Notes: generated by a model not told the origin, from the sequence alone. A stretch of DNA of 64,000 bases from Cylindrodendrum hubeiense (GCA_014621425.1 JAANBB010000150.1:1-64000); one strand, 5' to 3'; shown: positions 47,621 through 60,271, numbered from the stretch's first letter. Numbers and translations: made by a program.

Positions 47621-49085
47621 TTTCGGACCTCGGTGAATGAAGAAACTCGTTATATTGGGAATTAGGAACTGTGTCGCATCGGACAGGGTCCTGTGGGCGA
47701 CAATTCGATTTTCGCTCGGTTGCAAAAGGAGCTGTTGGTGACAATGGAGCTTGGTCAGTGGTCAACCAGCTGGCATTGGCTGACAAAATGGTACCTGCAC
47801 AGCCAATATCCCTCTGAGTTACGCTGAAACGATATCAACGGCACTCACAGTCGTCGAGGGCGCGGGCAGTCGTCGGCGCTCACCAATTGTCGTCGTTGAT
47901 GCCGTCGTCGTCCGACACTGGCGAACATCGAAATTTCTTCGGAGCTTGAACAACCCTTTTCCGTCGACCGGCCTGGTGGCCGCAGCCGGGTCACACCGCC
48001 ACAGGCCTGGCGCGTTTCTGTGGGGAGCAGGGTGTGGCGAAGGCTCCGTTTTGAGCGCGACGAGCCACATGGCCTGTGCTGCTCGCGCAACCAGACTCCC
48101 GAAGGCTGGGCCAATGGAAGCAGCGTTGCCCCGCGGTTGCCACTGTTGATAGTGGAGCTTTTGCGGAGGTACGTACCGATTTTTCCCTTCGCGCCGCTCC
48201 CGTCCGTCTCGCCTCTCCAGATCAGGTCGACTCGCTCGCGTTTGTGCCCATCCACATCCACATCTCATCACCCAGCCGCCCCTCCACCACATTTAGTTCA
48301 AGACCTGACAACCTTCACCTTCTTCTGTTGATCCTCTCCCACTTCGTCTTCTCATTCCTGTTGTTCGTCTTTGTTCTCTACCTCACCTCTTCGCGTTCAC
48401 TGCCTAAAGTGCTCGCCTGCTGCCCTACGCCTGTCTGTACTCATCAGACTCAAACCACTTTTTTTTTCCTCCGCCAGAATCAACTCGCGTGTCTACACGT
48501 CCAGACGAGCCCTGTCACGTCTCCCTTGGCCAGCGTCCAATCCTCTGCATTTGGGTGGGACATCACGCCTCGAATCCTGACGTAGCAACCGTCTTCGCGA
48601 GCCGCCGCGCGACACCAAAGGTACGTACCCAGCCGCGCCTGGTCCACTCCACGCCCTCCCCTGCTCCGCTCCTCAAAACACTTCCATCGCCCTCACTACC
48701 ATACTCTTCAACATAAACACCTCGCCTCCGCCTGGTGCTTCCCATTGTCCTTGACCTTCCACATCCTCCTTCAAGTCCTCGGCTACTACTCTCCCGTGCT
48801 GGACCACTCCCCTCTAACTAACCCAGCCAGTTCTCCACGACATCTCTCCCTGCACAACATTCCACTCGCGGTGTTGTGTCGGCTACTCATCTATCTTTGA
48901 ACCAGAGGTGTGTACCCGAATTCCTTTTTGATGCCAATGTCTCGGTAGATTGGAGTCTACTTTTATCTGGCCCTTCGTCCGCTGGACCATCTTCCTGCAC
49001 AACCTCGTCCTCGACGCGTCAACTGACTCTTCCCAGCGCGGTCTCTGGTAATATTCGACCTACTCAACAACACTACACATTCAAG
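47621..49085. promoter_or_regulatory. Divergent promoter region of uL2m and cyclin B
   Basis: This 1.46 kb lies between two divergent start codons. About 48180-49085 is CT-rich with TCC/CTC runs and suits a long cyclin leader that may hold its own introns (an AGGTACGTACC donor-like site lies near 48620). No separate gene is supported. Confidence 0.5.
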
Positions 49086-50680
49086 ATGCCTCCCGTAAGT
49101 TGCATCTGACGCGATCTCTGGACGCGGCCTTGATTAGAATCCAGCTTGTCTGACATATTTCACAGGGCCGAATTGCTCGTACACGTCTCGTCTCCAACGA
49201 GAACGACGAGAACAGTGGGACGACGCGTATGACTCGAGCCAAAGCTGCCGCTCTCAACGTCGATGAGCTAGCCATGCCTTCCAAGGGCGCCCTGCAGACG
49301 AAGAAGTCGACGGTCAACAGCACGACCGCCGCTGTCCAGCGAAAACGTGCCGCATTAGGCGATGTCAGCAACGTTGGAAAGACCGATGGCGTTCAGGGAA
49401 AGAAGGGCGGCAAGGCGGGACTAGTCTCCAAGGCTGCCCAGCCCACCGGTATTACGAAGAACACATCGCGTGCCACCGCCACCCGAACTGCACTGAGCAA
49501 CAAGGAGGCCAAGAAGAATGAAACCGTGCGAACCGGATCCGGATCTGGTACCATTAGTGCTGCACAGAAGCGAAAGGCCGCTAGTGCCAAGGAGCAGCCT
49601 GCTGCCGATGAGAACGAGCCCGTCCGAAAGGAGGCTGTTGCGAAGCCCGTCTCAAAGCCCGTCCCTGCCGAGGTCAAGCCTGAACCCGCTACCGACGGCA
49701 GCAAGTACCCTCCTGGTGTCAAGGACCTCGACAGCGAGGACCTCGAGGACCCTCTCATGGTCGCCGAGTATGCCAACGAGATTTTCGAGTACCTCCGTGA
49801 CCTGGAGTGCAAATCCATCCCTAACCCTCAGTACATGTCCCACCAGGATGATCTGGAGTGGAAGACGCGTGGCATTCTCGTCGACTGGCTCATTGAGGTT
49901 CACACCCGATTCCACCTTCTTCCCGAGACGCTATTCCTTGCCGTCAACGTCATCGATCGCTTCCTCTCCGAGAAAGTTGTCCAGCTCGACCGTCTGCAGC
50001 TTGTTGGCATCACTGCCATGTTCATCGCCTCCAAGTACGAGGAGGTCCTGTCCCCTCATGTCGAGAACTTCAAGCGTATTGCCGATGACGGCTTTACCGA
50101 GGCTGAGATCCTGAGCGCCGAGCGATTCGTTCTCACCACCCTCAACTACGACCTAAGCTACCCCAACCCCATGAACTTCCTCCGCCGAGTCTCGAAGGCG
50201 GACAACTATGACATCCAGTCTCGCACTATCGGCAAGTACTTGATGGAGATCAGCCTCCTCGATCACCGATTCATGGCCTATCGTCCCAGCCACATTGCCG
50301 CTGGCGCTATGTATCTGTCACGTCTTATGCTTGACCGTGGAGAATGGGTATGTTAATACGCCGGAACCAACTATGAACTGAAAACTAACCCGAGCCTAGG
50401 ACGAGACTCTTTCGTACTATGCTGGCTACACCGAGGAGGAGGTTGAGCCTGTCGTTCACCTCATGGTTGACTATCTGGCACGCCCCGTCGTGCACGAAGC
50501 CTTCTTCAAGAAGTATGCTAGCAAGAAGTTCTTGAAGGGTATGTTGAATGGTCTCGCCTTTATCGTATAATTTACTGACTTTGATTGATAGCTTCCTTCC
50601 TCGCCCGCCAGTGGGCCAAGTCCAATGCCGCTCTTTTTGGCATCACCGACATCAAGCTGACCCTTGACCAAATATCATGA
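49086..50680 (+). CDS. B-type mitotic cyclin
   Basis: B-type cyclins activate Cdk1 for mitosis and are destroyed by the anaphase-promoting complex. Exons 49086-49094, 49166-50347, 50400-50538 and 50592-50680 give 472 residues. The first coding exon holds just MPP. Two destruction-box matches (RxxLxxxxN) lie near the N-terminus: RTRLVSNEN at 8-16 and the classical RAALGDVSN at 64-72. A Lys/Ala-rich linker leads to the first cyclin fold: YMSHQDDLEWKTRGILVDWL followed by HTRFHLLPETLFLAVNVIDR, then LVGITAMFIASKYEEV. The second fold has the ends of exon 2 and 3 (LLDHRFMAYRPSHIAAGAMY, then YAGYTEEEVEP). The protein ends LTLDQIS. Family: NimE/Clb-like; which paralogue is not decided. Confidence 0.94.
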
Positions 50681-51328
50681 ATGTCTTGACGCGTCTATTA
50701 CGGCGCATCCCTTTGAGCACAAGTCTCAACAAGACAGGATACAAACAGTTGGCGGTTGGATCGATTGAACTCCAGCTACTGTTTTACGACATTTAATACA
50801 CCATCGACTCACTCCGTCATATCGGATTACCATCAATCCTTCACAGTCGTCAATGATGGACGAACACACACTCTGTGGAGCACCACATCGCCGTCGCCCC
50901 AATTCTCATTCGTACCGTTGAACTGACGGAAATTCTGCGCCCGATATTGTCTGGTTACTTTGCATTTCCCGAACATGCTTTTCGTCTCATACATGGCGCA
51001 CGGAGTCACTGGCGAAGGAAGTCTTTGGGCTTGGTTTAGCAGGTCGGAGTTGGCAGTGCAGGCGGCCCTTCTTAGGCACGGTCGGAAGTAATGGATGGCC
51101 ATGGGCCGCCAGCCTTGGGCTGATGATCGAAGCTGTGCTTCGAATCTGGTGGTCTGATAGTGGATTCATAATCACTCGGCTTGGGATCTTGACGCGGCCC
51201 TGGCGCATCTTGACTGAGGTCTTGGGAAGGGGCCGTGATAGAAAATTGTACATATACCATGATCGGATTACGGAAGGGCCAAAGGGCACAAATGAACATT
51301 TTCAATTCACGAATCCTACATTCTGATG
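50681..51328. other. Cyclin 3' flank, no gene seen
   Basis: This is the 3' untranslated region of the cyclin gene and, near 51329, the possible 3' end of a minus-strand transcript. Nothing else is supported. Confidence 0.4.
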
Positions 51329-51864
51329 CTATTTCATGTGACTGTCTGGCTGCTGCAGAGCCTTCATTCCCCCCTGCCTCTCCCCGTCCCCCTCACGGGT
51401 TAGTCTGCAATGCATTGTTGATGTCTACGGTCAACGTGGTTGCCGCTGGAGACGATGACTTGCGCACGTACCTCGTCTAAAAATGCACGCACTCGCTCCT
51501 TGTTGTGGTAAAGACTATGTGGGGCTTGGCCGTGTTGGGAGGTCTGCCCTGTGTGACCAGTGCGAGCCTGACAACCATCCAGGCCTTGTAGCTCTTTGAT
51601 TCCACCACTGGGACGTTCCTCACCGTCGTGCTCCACCTCTGTGATATCGGACACCCCTTCAACCAAGCTCACATACGTCTCTGCTGCAGATATCCTTGCA
51701 CGTGAATACCGCTTGCGTGGCGTGACGAGTCGTGATCTTGGAGTACCCGTGCAACCCGGGTTTCGTGTTGAGATTCCCTCTCCCCAGCAGCGGTTGATTC
51801 TGTCTGCCCAGATGGCGCCAGTCCTGCGAGCCAGGCAAAGCCTGTCCAAGGAGAACTTCTCCAA
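51329..51864 (-). CDS. Possible small minus-strand gene overlapping the THO3 start (doubtful)
   Basis: A minus-strand frame from 51864 reads protein-like in its second half (AETYVSLVEGVSDITEVEHD and HNKERVRAFLDE). Right after FLDE there is a strong GTACGT donor at 51471. A CTAAC branch (ACTAACCCG) and a CTGCAG acceptor follow, and the second exon 51329-51352 adds QPDSHMK and a stop with matching phase. The only in-frame ATG, at 51864, lies inside the THO3 first exon on the other strand, which makes the 5' end implausible; an unseen first exon is possible. Family not recognised. Treat as a hypothesis. Confidence 0.25.
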
Positions 51865-53122
51865 CTATTTTGGAAACCTCCGAAGCCAACCATATAGCGA
51901 CCCCAATAACTCGAGGAGCGCCAACCCCCATAGGTCAGTGGACGAGGCGCTGCCTCTCGTGCAAGCGGCATCTTGGCTAACGGAATCATGATAGCCTGCG
52001 CACCATTGCCTGGAATCCCCTGGGAACTCTGGTGGCTACAGGTTCATCAGAACGAATTCTCAGAGTTTGTGAGTCCAGTTTCATCTTCCAAGATGGTTGA
52101 ACAATGAGCTGAGCTCGACTACCTAGGGAACCCCGAGAAGCCTCACATCAAGTTCTCCACGGAACTCAAAGGCCACACAGCTTCTATCGAAAAGGTTGCG
52201 TTCAACCCGACCAAGGATGCGGAGCTGTGTAGTGTGAGCAGCGACGGAGTGGTCAAGTTCTGGGATGTGCGGACGAAGGCGTGCTTCAACGAGGTCAAAG
52301 GCTTGGGAGATGCGTTCACCCTCGTCTGGGCACCAGATGGCAAGTCTCTCTTGGTGGGAAACAAGGTCAGTGGGTGTGCCCTGGCAGTGCAGGGAATGTG
52401 CTGATTAAGATGACAAGGCGGATACCATCTTTATCCTGTCGCCAACCCAGTCTACGCCCATCAGCTCTCACCAGCAGGCGATTCAGACGAACCAGATTGC
52501 ATTCTGTTGGAGCGGTAAGAAGATATTTGTGACTACAGCTGAGGGCCGCATCCGGATACTGTCATATCCGGAGTTTGAGCCCGTCTTGCATTCAAACTAC
52601 GGGGGCGAATCCAGGGAATTCGAGCTGAACGGCCACACCTCGTCGTGTCTGACGGCGGAACTGCAGCCGACTGGGCGGTATCTGGCCACCGGAGGCTCGG
52701 ACTCGATCATTTCGCTGTGGGACACGACAGACTGGGTCTGTCCGAGGACGATTACTAGGATGGTCGGACCAGTCAAGAGTCTCAGTGAGTACCATGGCAG
52801 ACGAGGGTTTGCATTGGCGGTTAGCTGACCATTATCCACCAGGCTTTACGTTCGACGGTAGTTACGTCGTGGGAGGAAGCGATGAAGGTGAGCTACCCAT
52901 CCTCCGCTATTGGTTCCTTGTATTATACCCCTTGCTAATCTGTGCTCCGCCCTGGCAGGATCTGGCCTGGAGATCTCCCACGCCGAGACTGGGGAACATG
53001 TGCACACATTCAAAACAGCAGGCTCGTGCCCAGTGGTGTCTTGGGCGCCCACACGTTACTGCCTTGCTTACAGCGATCTGGGGGTTCTTCGGATCGTGGG
53101 AGTGGACGTTGATAGGAAATAG
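51812..53122 (+). CDS. THO3: THO complex subunit 3 (Tex1/THOC3), WD40 protein
   Basis: Tex1/THOC3 is the WD40 member of THO/TREX, which couples transcription to mRNA export in the nucleus. Exons 51812-51933, 51995-52068, 52127-52365, 52418-52784, 52843-52887 and 52959-53122 give 336 residues, the normal length for a single beta-propeller. The start MAPVLRARQSLSKENFSNYF resembles orthologues. Blades are seen at SLRTIAWNPLGTLVATGSSE, HTASIEKVAFNPTKDAELCS ending KFWDVR, LVWAPDGKSLLVGNK, the 'IAFCWSGKKIFVTTAEG' strand, LQPTGRYLATGGSDSIISLW and FTFDGSYVVGGSDEG. The protein ends in VVSWAPTRYCLAYSD and VDVDRK. The frame stays open upstream to about 51596, so a longer N-terminus is formally possible but does not look like the family. 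Confidence 0.9.
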
Positions 53123-55592
53123 AGACGAATGCAGGTAGCAGCAGCTAGAACTCGGGATGTCACGGTCCCGTGTTTGAATGCTACGGTCCAAAAGTTTGGG
53201 ACGGTCTAACTCGAGTCGGTATGTCTTTCAAAGAGCCTGAACGGCCATTCCGACGGTCATGTGAGGCACGTATATTGAAATCGAGGCCAACCAGCTTTTT
53301 GCACTTTTTTTATGGCGAGGAGGGTAGTATTGAGTTGAGACTTGTGCTTTCCTTGAGCAGTAACGACCGAGCAGAATGGTGTCAGACGGGAGAACGCGAT
53401 ACCGACTTGGGGTTGGGTGGTGTGCGGGTGCGGGTGCCACAGGGGTCGATGAGCAGAGCGTCTACGTGGACGGTCTCCCAACCCGAGATATACGAGCAAA
53501 TGAAGTCGTCACTGGTCTACGTACGCGCCGTGAGTAGCCACGCCGTTAGATGAAGAAATCCGTCGAGAAGAATGATGCCTAAAAGAAATGAGATGTTTTA
53601 GCGCCTGTGATTTCATCAGGTCCCTGGTCGTCAATCAATTCATACATGCATAGTACATAGTCTGGATGATCGGCGAGGGCTGTGGCTGGGGATGGAGGGG
53701 GCGGAGTCTAAAGTAAGGGCGGGTACGCGGATATCCGGCCCATTCCTTGTGACCTTGACGTGATGATGAAGATCGGAAGGGTGGTGGAAGGGTAGTAAAG
53801 GGGAGTAAAGGACAGTGAGGCGTATTGAAGAAACGTTACGGTAGTTAAAGGGCCAATTCCCACTGCATATGACCTGGAGTCCTGGCTGTACCGAGATCTA
53901 GTTGCTGTCGATATGCGCGGTCAGAATGACAGCCGCAACAATATTACCGGAATAGGTAATTGCCGAAGCCAGGGCGTCACGTCAGGTCGTTTGCTGGGAG
54001 GACACGGAATGTCGGTATGACGATGCCTCGCTCACATGAGAGTCATTGGCTTGCGGTTTAGGGTTCGTGCACAGTGAGGGAGGCGTTCTTACAAGGTCGG
54101 TCAGAGCTTGGCACGCAAGCACGGCAGCGCAGTTGCGAAACAAGGGACTCGGCGGCAGTAGGGCTGAAGATGAAGGGCGGGCGGGCGGCGGCGGATCCAT
54201 GTCTACGGTGGCCTAGGCACCAGGTTAAACGGTGGGAGGGCCTGTCTTGCAGAGGATTCCCTATTGCCCAGTGTAACTTGTGCGGGTTTAATCAGGGCAA
54301 AGGCGCGATAATATGTGTCAGATTTCCTTTGTCCTGGGCTCCTATTTGGCTGCGGTGCACCACAACGGCTTAGCATAAACCTCCCTGCTGCGGCTGTGTA
54401 CTTGCGACGGCCATGACCCTGTCGCTCGCGTTTCCGGAGGCGCTCATATCATTCGACCCAGCGTCATGAAGCAGGTCCCCGCTCCTGGGTCCCTGGAGGA
54501 TTCAAGGCACCGCGCTTTGATAGACTCTTAGGCTCTTGCCGGGGAGGGCATCGAGGCAGTGCTGCGCAACTCGAGCATCTCGAGGCCAAGGGCCCTTCAG
54601 CCGTTGTCGTCATCTGCCACGGGAGCCGCCTGGTGTCTCGGCCGGGGCGGCCGCCCGCGCAGTTAACAGCGTGGGCTTGACGGGCACCGGTACGCTGTAA
54701 CGATTGCATGCATGGCGCCACCACAGTGAATGTGAGGGTGCCCAAAACCATACTGTGTGTGCCATTACGCGTATTCCAACTGGAGCAGCCAAGACATCGC
54801 GAACCGCATGTTTGGCACGAGCGTGATTGATTCTCGCGGATTTGGGACGATCTGTCAAGATGGTGGTACTTTTTTGTTGAGGGGGAAAACATGGACAACA
54901 AAGTACCTACCACCTACGACCCAGGGCGTGCGGGCGAACGGGCACTACCGTGTCCCGTTGCTAGCCATACGGAGTGTCTGTCTTGGAGATGGGATTAATA
55001 ATACACCCATCCACTAATACCTGCCTCTGTACGTACGTACCCAGCCTCCTGCCGCATCGAGGTACCGTCTTAGCTCCTCACTGAACGGGTCGCCTAAAAC
55101 GCTCCAACTGATAGTGGAGGCATAGGGCCCTGGTGCACTGATAACAGCGCTGCGGGCTACTGAGAGCCCCCCCCCCCGTTCCAGACATCCCCCTCCAAGG
55201 CTCGACGACATGGGCGCCAGGCAGCCAGCGCATCGCGGCTACCCCCCCAGAATCTTGCTCCTGCTCTCCACTTACAGTTTCTAGTTCGCCGTCGCATTTA
55301 CTTGCACCCCATCCCTTCTCTCTTTCAAACCTCCATTCCGAACCTCCACTCTCACCTCCACTCGCCGTGCCCGATTCAGTTACGCCGACACGAGTTTTGC
55401 TGCCGCTGCCTGGCATCGACGACCTCACCGACCTGCGACCGTCGCCTTCGATTTACCCGACGTACTCCGGAAGGATCGGAGCGACTGCCCTCCGCGTCGT
55501 ATTGATTTCGTATCATTCTCTCGCGCACCCCACAGCATCCTCCACGATATCTCAACCCCCCTCACCGACATCCTGCGAAAAATACCATCGCC
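53123..55592. other. 2.5 kb spacer, no gene supported; leader of the Zn2Cys6 gene at right
   Basis: Frames in 53170-54910 have no domain or splice support. A run of about twelve C lies near 55167-55178. From about 55240 the DNA becomes CT-rich and runs as a probable leader to the ATG at 55593. Confidence 0.45.
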
Positions 55593-58485
55593 ATGTCGGG
55601 CTCGCCGGAGAACGGCGCCGGCTCCGGAAGCCATAAAAGACCCCGGAGTCCAAATGGCGACAGTGACGATGTCGCGCCCCCCGCCCCCGACAACTCAAGC
55701 GTCCCCAAGCCAAAACGACTAGCTTGCATGATCTGCCGGAAACGCAAGCTCAAGTGCGACGGCATGCGGCCCAGTTGCAGCACATGCTCTCGCCTGGGAC
55801 ACTCGTGCGCCTACGATGAGCAGCGGAGGAAGAGTGGTCCCAAGCGTGGTTACGTCAAGGCTCTCGAAGAGCGATTGAGTGCGCACCCTCCACCCCCACC
55901 GTCAAGTCTGTCGTCCACTAACCAAACCCGTCCCGCAGAGCAAGTCGAGACCCTGTTGAAGACCCAAGACCCTATTCCCGTAAACAACCAACCCAAGGGA
56001 CTCAATATCCCATTACCTACCCGCCCTAGTCCCCAGACGACAGCTGCCCCCAATCTCAGCATACCCAACGCCCCCATTAACATGACGGGGGATCGCGACA
56101 TGGACCGATGGCAGTTTAATGGCGAGTCGCCCCAGACCGGCACCCTTGACGATTTCAACTTCAACGCCACCATGGGCATGGGCATGAACGACGTCGGTGG
56201 CAACTTCACTTGGGAGATGATTGGCCTGGGGCTCGAGGAACCGCTACCTCCCCAAGAGACTATTGATGAACTTCATCAGATCTACTTTGAAAAGGTCCAT
56301 CCTTCGATTCCAATGATACACAAGTATCGATATTTGGCCGCCATGAACCTGTGCGTCAATTCGATTCTCCACTGTCAGGAATGACTGGGGTCGTCTTATG
56401 TGCTGACCTGATATACACAGAGCTCCAAACCAGCGGCCACCCGTGTGTCTGCGCTATGCCATGTGGACCTTGGCCTGTACCATTACAGACAAGTATGCCG
56501 ACCTCAAGGATCTCTTCTACCGAAGGGCGCGCAAGTATGTCGAAGCCGACTATATCAAGGGCTACGGAGAGCATATGATTTCCATTGCCCACTGCCAGAC
56601 TCATATTCTCTTATCTTCGTATGAGATGAAGATGATGTACTTTCCCAGAGCCTGGGTCAACACAGGCTCAGCGATTCGCTTAGCTCAGATGTATGCGCCT
56701 CAAACCCTCCACGTCTGTACATTCCAAACTGACTATCTTAGGACTGGGCTTCACCGACTAGATGGCACGGGACTGGACGTCAAGCAGTGCCTTGCCCCCC
56801 CTAAAGACTGGACAGAGCGCGAAGAGCGACGCCGGACTTTTTGGATGGCCTTCTGCCAAGACCGATATGCTAGTATTGGCACTGGCTGGCCCATGACGAT
56901 CGATGAGCGCGACATCATGACCAATCTCCCCGCCTCCGAGGAGGCTTACGACATGAGTCGACCAGAGCAAACCCAGTCCCTCAACGAATGCACAAGCCCC
57001 ACGGGCGCAGGAAAGCTATCGGCATACGGCGGCATTGTGCTCATGGCCTGTCTATTCGGCCGAAACCTGGTGCATCTGCACCGACCCGACGCTGATGATC
57101 TCGACCATGACCTGAATGGCCCATTCTGGAAGCGTCACCGTCAGATGGACAACATTCTCCTCAACACATCCCTATGTCTTCCATCTCATCTCAAGCTCCC
57201 CGCGGGGTTGTCGAACGCCAACATCGTCTTTACCAACATGAGTATCCACACCTCCACAATCTGCCTACATCAAGCCGCCATCTTCAAGGCGGAGAAGAAT
57301 AAGCTCCCCGGGTCTGTTAGCGCAGAGAGCAAAGTTCGATGTATCACTGCTGCCAACGAGATTGCCAGCATTATGAGAATGATTTCCCACATGGATCTTT
57401 CAACGGTGAGATCACTCGTATCCTACTTGGCATAGCCCCAATGCTGACAGACATAGGTCAACCCGTTCATATCCTTTTGCTTGTATGTTTCGGCACGAGT
57501 ATTTGTGCAGTACCTCAAGAGTCGACCAGACGACAGCCAGACAGCAGACTCGTTGCGATTTCTCCTTTCGGCGATGAACGCGTTGAAGCGAAGGAATCCT
57601 CTGACAGAGTCATTCTTGGTTCAGCTGGATGTTGACCTGGAGGCACTTTCATTACGAATTCCCAAGCTCAAGAATGCGTTCCCACGCAGCAGTGACAGTG
57701 TAAGTTGGCAAAACCCCGGCAACACCTTGATTCGATTTTTAACACGACCCACCCAGCCTGGACCAAACCATTCAAATCTCGGATCGAAGCCTCCGGTTTG
57801 CGACAACCCCGAGGGTGTGCAAGGCATCTTGGCATACCGAAACGAATGCCATTTCATGAAGATGGCAGGAGACGATGGGAATGCGGCCACTGCCCCCGAC
57901 ATTGTGGAACCCAACGGCGAGTCGCAAGGCCTGAACAACTCGAGCGCTGGCGGATTCGGAGCCCAAGCATGGATACCACCTGATCAACAGCTTCCTATCC
58001 TTACACCTAGTTCTGGGACAACATTCGAGAAAGGTGGGTCGGCGACTGGACCGATGTCCGGCTTTGGGGACGCGAGCGGAGAGAGCCAAGAGACGTCGGG
58101 GTCGCCGGATGGAGCACAATCGAACCGGCCAACACCAAACTCGAGCACAGGCGGATCCGACCAACGGGTACACTTGGCTCCGGGACAAATGGGTGGATCA
58201 GGGCACAACTCATTCCAAGCAAGCCCGATCTCACCAAACCAAACACTGATGAACCCCGGCACACTCGATGGCAGCACTCAGGGGTTCTTTGCAGACGCCA
58301 ACGGGTTCACCATGGCAACAACGTTAACCGACCAGCAAGGATCGTTTGTGATGCCTGAGGGATGGGGCGACATCCAGGGCCAGACCGGAGTGACACCAGT
58401 GGGTGAAGGCGTTTTGAGGGCATTGATGAACATGGGACCGATGGATGCAATGGATCTATCGTCTTGGGACTCGGGGAACAATTGA
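55593..58485 (+). CDS. Zn2Cys6 fungal transcription factor with fungal-specific middle domain
   Basis: A nuclear DNA-binding regulator. The best model has exons 55593-55878, 55939-56350, 56421-57405, 57457-57699 and 57757-58485, giving 884 residues. The binuclear zinc cluster is C45-x2-C-x6-C-x6-C-x2-C-x6-C72 (CMICRKRKLKCDGMRPSC...), followed by KSGPKRGYVKALEERLKQVETLLK, a linker and coiled coil formed only if the 60-base intron at 55879-55938 is removed. The fungal-specific domain spans about residues 200-520 (HPSIPMIHKYRYLAAMNL; FQTDYLRTGLHRLDG; EERRRTFWMAFCQDRYASIG; GWPMTIDERDIMTNLP). The C-terminal 240 residues are Ser/Gly/Pro/Asn-rich and probably activating. Introns 55879-55938 and 57700-57756 are stop-free multiples of three, so a simple frame reads through both. 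Target genes are unknown. Confidence 0.88.
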
Positions 58486-59167
58486 ATGAGAATATAGCGG
58501 AGCATTTGGAGATTTCAAGAGGGCAGAGGGTGAAAACACGGTTGGATCAGATGACGACTTTGGGAACTACCTAGGTAATGTAAAGACAGACTCGAAACTG
58601 AGTTGGTAAGGACGGGCGTTTAGGAGTGGATCCGGTTGGATCACGCTGTATACTATGGATTGGGAACTCTCAAGTAGTAGGGTCATGGTGAAGGGATGTC
58701 AGGCACTTGTGAGCAATGGCCCATCTCTGTAAATGGAATGAAACTCGTTCATCTTTAAGATTTTTCCTGCCCTGCTTTGCGTTATCCTTTCGAGTTTCCT
58801 CTCGTGTCTCGTCACCTAGACATTAAATTTGACACCGTCATGACACAGGATAGTAAACTATTAAATATGGCAAAAACTCATGTTGCAACGGTACCAATAA
58901 ATCCAGGGTAAGATATACACAATCACGTGTGAGCCTCCGAATCAAAGCCTCGCCGTCTTTCGATGTAGGACGCTATGTATTAATACTCGGTAATTCTTCG
59001 CGTCTATCTCAAGGCCCTAAAATGGTCCCTGCACACTTTCCGCCCCTGGCGCCCCCACCATCAACACTCCACCAAGCCGGGGGGAACCGCATACGAGAAC
59101 ACGCGCGCCTTTATCTTTCCTCTTCTAATCATACTCGTCTTCCAGAATCCTCGTTACAAACGCTGAA
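58486..59167. other. Spacer between the Zn2Cys6 gene and FAD synthetase
   Basis: This holds the transcription factor 3' flank and the short FAD1 promoter. AT-rich DNA lies at about 58820-58920. No gene is seen. Confidence 0.5.
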
Positions 59168-60271
59168 ATGACCCGGAATCCACGCTCGCACCAGGCGATG
59201 CCACATGCCGTTGGTGTTGTCAAGACAGCGGCGCCTTCGGATAGGATCCCCGCATCCCCCGCATGGCCCGAGATATGTTATCTCCTGCATCACAAAGTGA
59301 TTGGCTTCTTAGAGAAGAAAGATGGGAGTGATGTGATTCGGAGCACACAGAGCCAAGTTCGCGTCGCGATTAGGGTTATAGAAGAGGCGCTTCAGCGGTA
59401 TAGGTGCGTACGTTGTTATCCCTGCGACACATCCACGTGGTCAGTGGATGGGAAGTGTGACGTCGAATAACAACCTCTCATCAACGATCAACACTTTGCT
59501 TACCACATCTAGACCCAATGAGATATCCCTGTCGTATAATGGTGGAAAGGATTGTCTGGTTTTGCTTGTATTGATATTGGCCTGTTTGCCAGCATCGAGT
59601 TGGCAACCACCTACATCTAGATCTGGAGTCTCTGCCGCTGATGCCGCCGACAACTCCGATGCGGCCCTAAATTCCCAGCCCCTGCAGGCAATCTACATCG
59701 CCTCATCCGACCCATTCCCCGAGGTCGAGGACTTTGTCACAACTTCAACGGCACAATACAAACTCGACCTGACTCGATATGCCTTGCCCATGCGGCATGC
59801 CCTTGAGGCATATCAAGGGGACAGGCCAGCCGTCAAGGCTATCTTCATGGGGACGAGACGGACAGATCCGCACAGCGAGTTTCTCGACAACTTTAGTCCC
59901 ACCGATAAGGACTGGCCACAGCTAATGCGCGTCAATCCTGTACTTGATTGGGACTATGCAGGGATATGGGCTGTGAGTATAATCGCCTCCCGTCCTCGAT
60001 TGCCCCACTTCCTTCACCTCTTCCGAAGACCAATAAACGGCGGCGGGAGGGTGGGATACGAGACGCTGAGAAACATGGCTGACCCAAATAGTTCATCCGG
60101 GGTCTTGATATTCCCTATTGTGGTCTTTACGATCGGGGGTTTTCGTCTCTCGGCGGCGTCCACAACACACGTCCGAATCCAGCGCTGGCGCTAGACGCTG
60201 ATGGAAAGACCTTCCAACCGGCATATGAGTTGGTACGCGGCGACGAGGAACGCCTGGGACGAGATCGATAG
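59168..60271 (+). CDS. FAD1: FAD synthetase (FMN adenylyltransferase)
   Basis: The enzyme joins FMN and ATP to make FAD, the last step of flavin cofactor synthesis, mainly in the cytosol. Exons 59168-59403, 59513-59972 and 60092-60271 give 291 residues, near the yeast enzyme's length. It belongs to the PAPS-reductase-like fold of the PP-loop group: the nucleotide loop is LSYNGGKDCLVLLVLIL, with GGKD at 89-92. Further family motifs are AIYIASSDPFPEVEDFV, KAIFMGTRRTDPHS, QLMRVNPVLDWDYAGIWAF, and the C-terminal IPYCGLYDRGFSSLGGVHNT followed by RPNPAL. An Ala/Asp/Ser-rich insertion (about residues 110-130) follows the loop. The second ATG (MPHAVG) ten codons in could also start the protein. Confidence 0.93.

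Noticed and set aside
47621..47725. Upstream ATG of uL2m
   Set aside because: It would place a long non-targeting segment before an otherwise good mitochondrial presequence.
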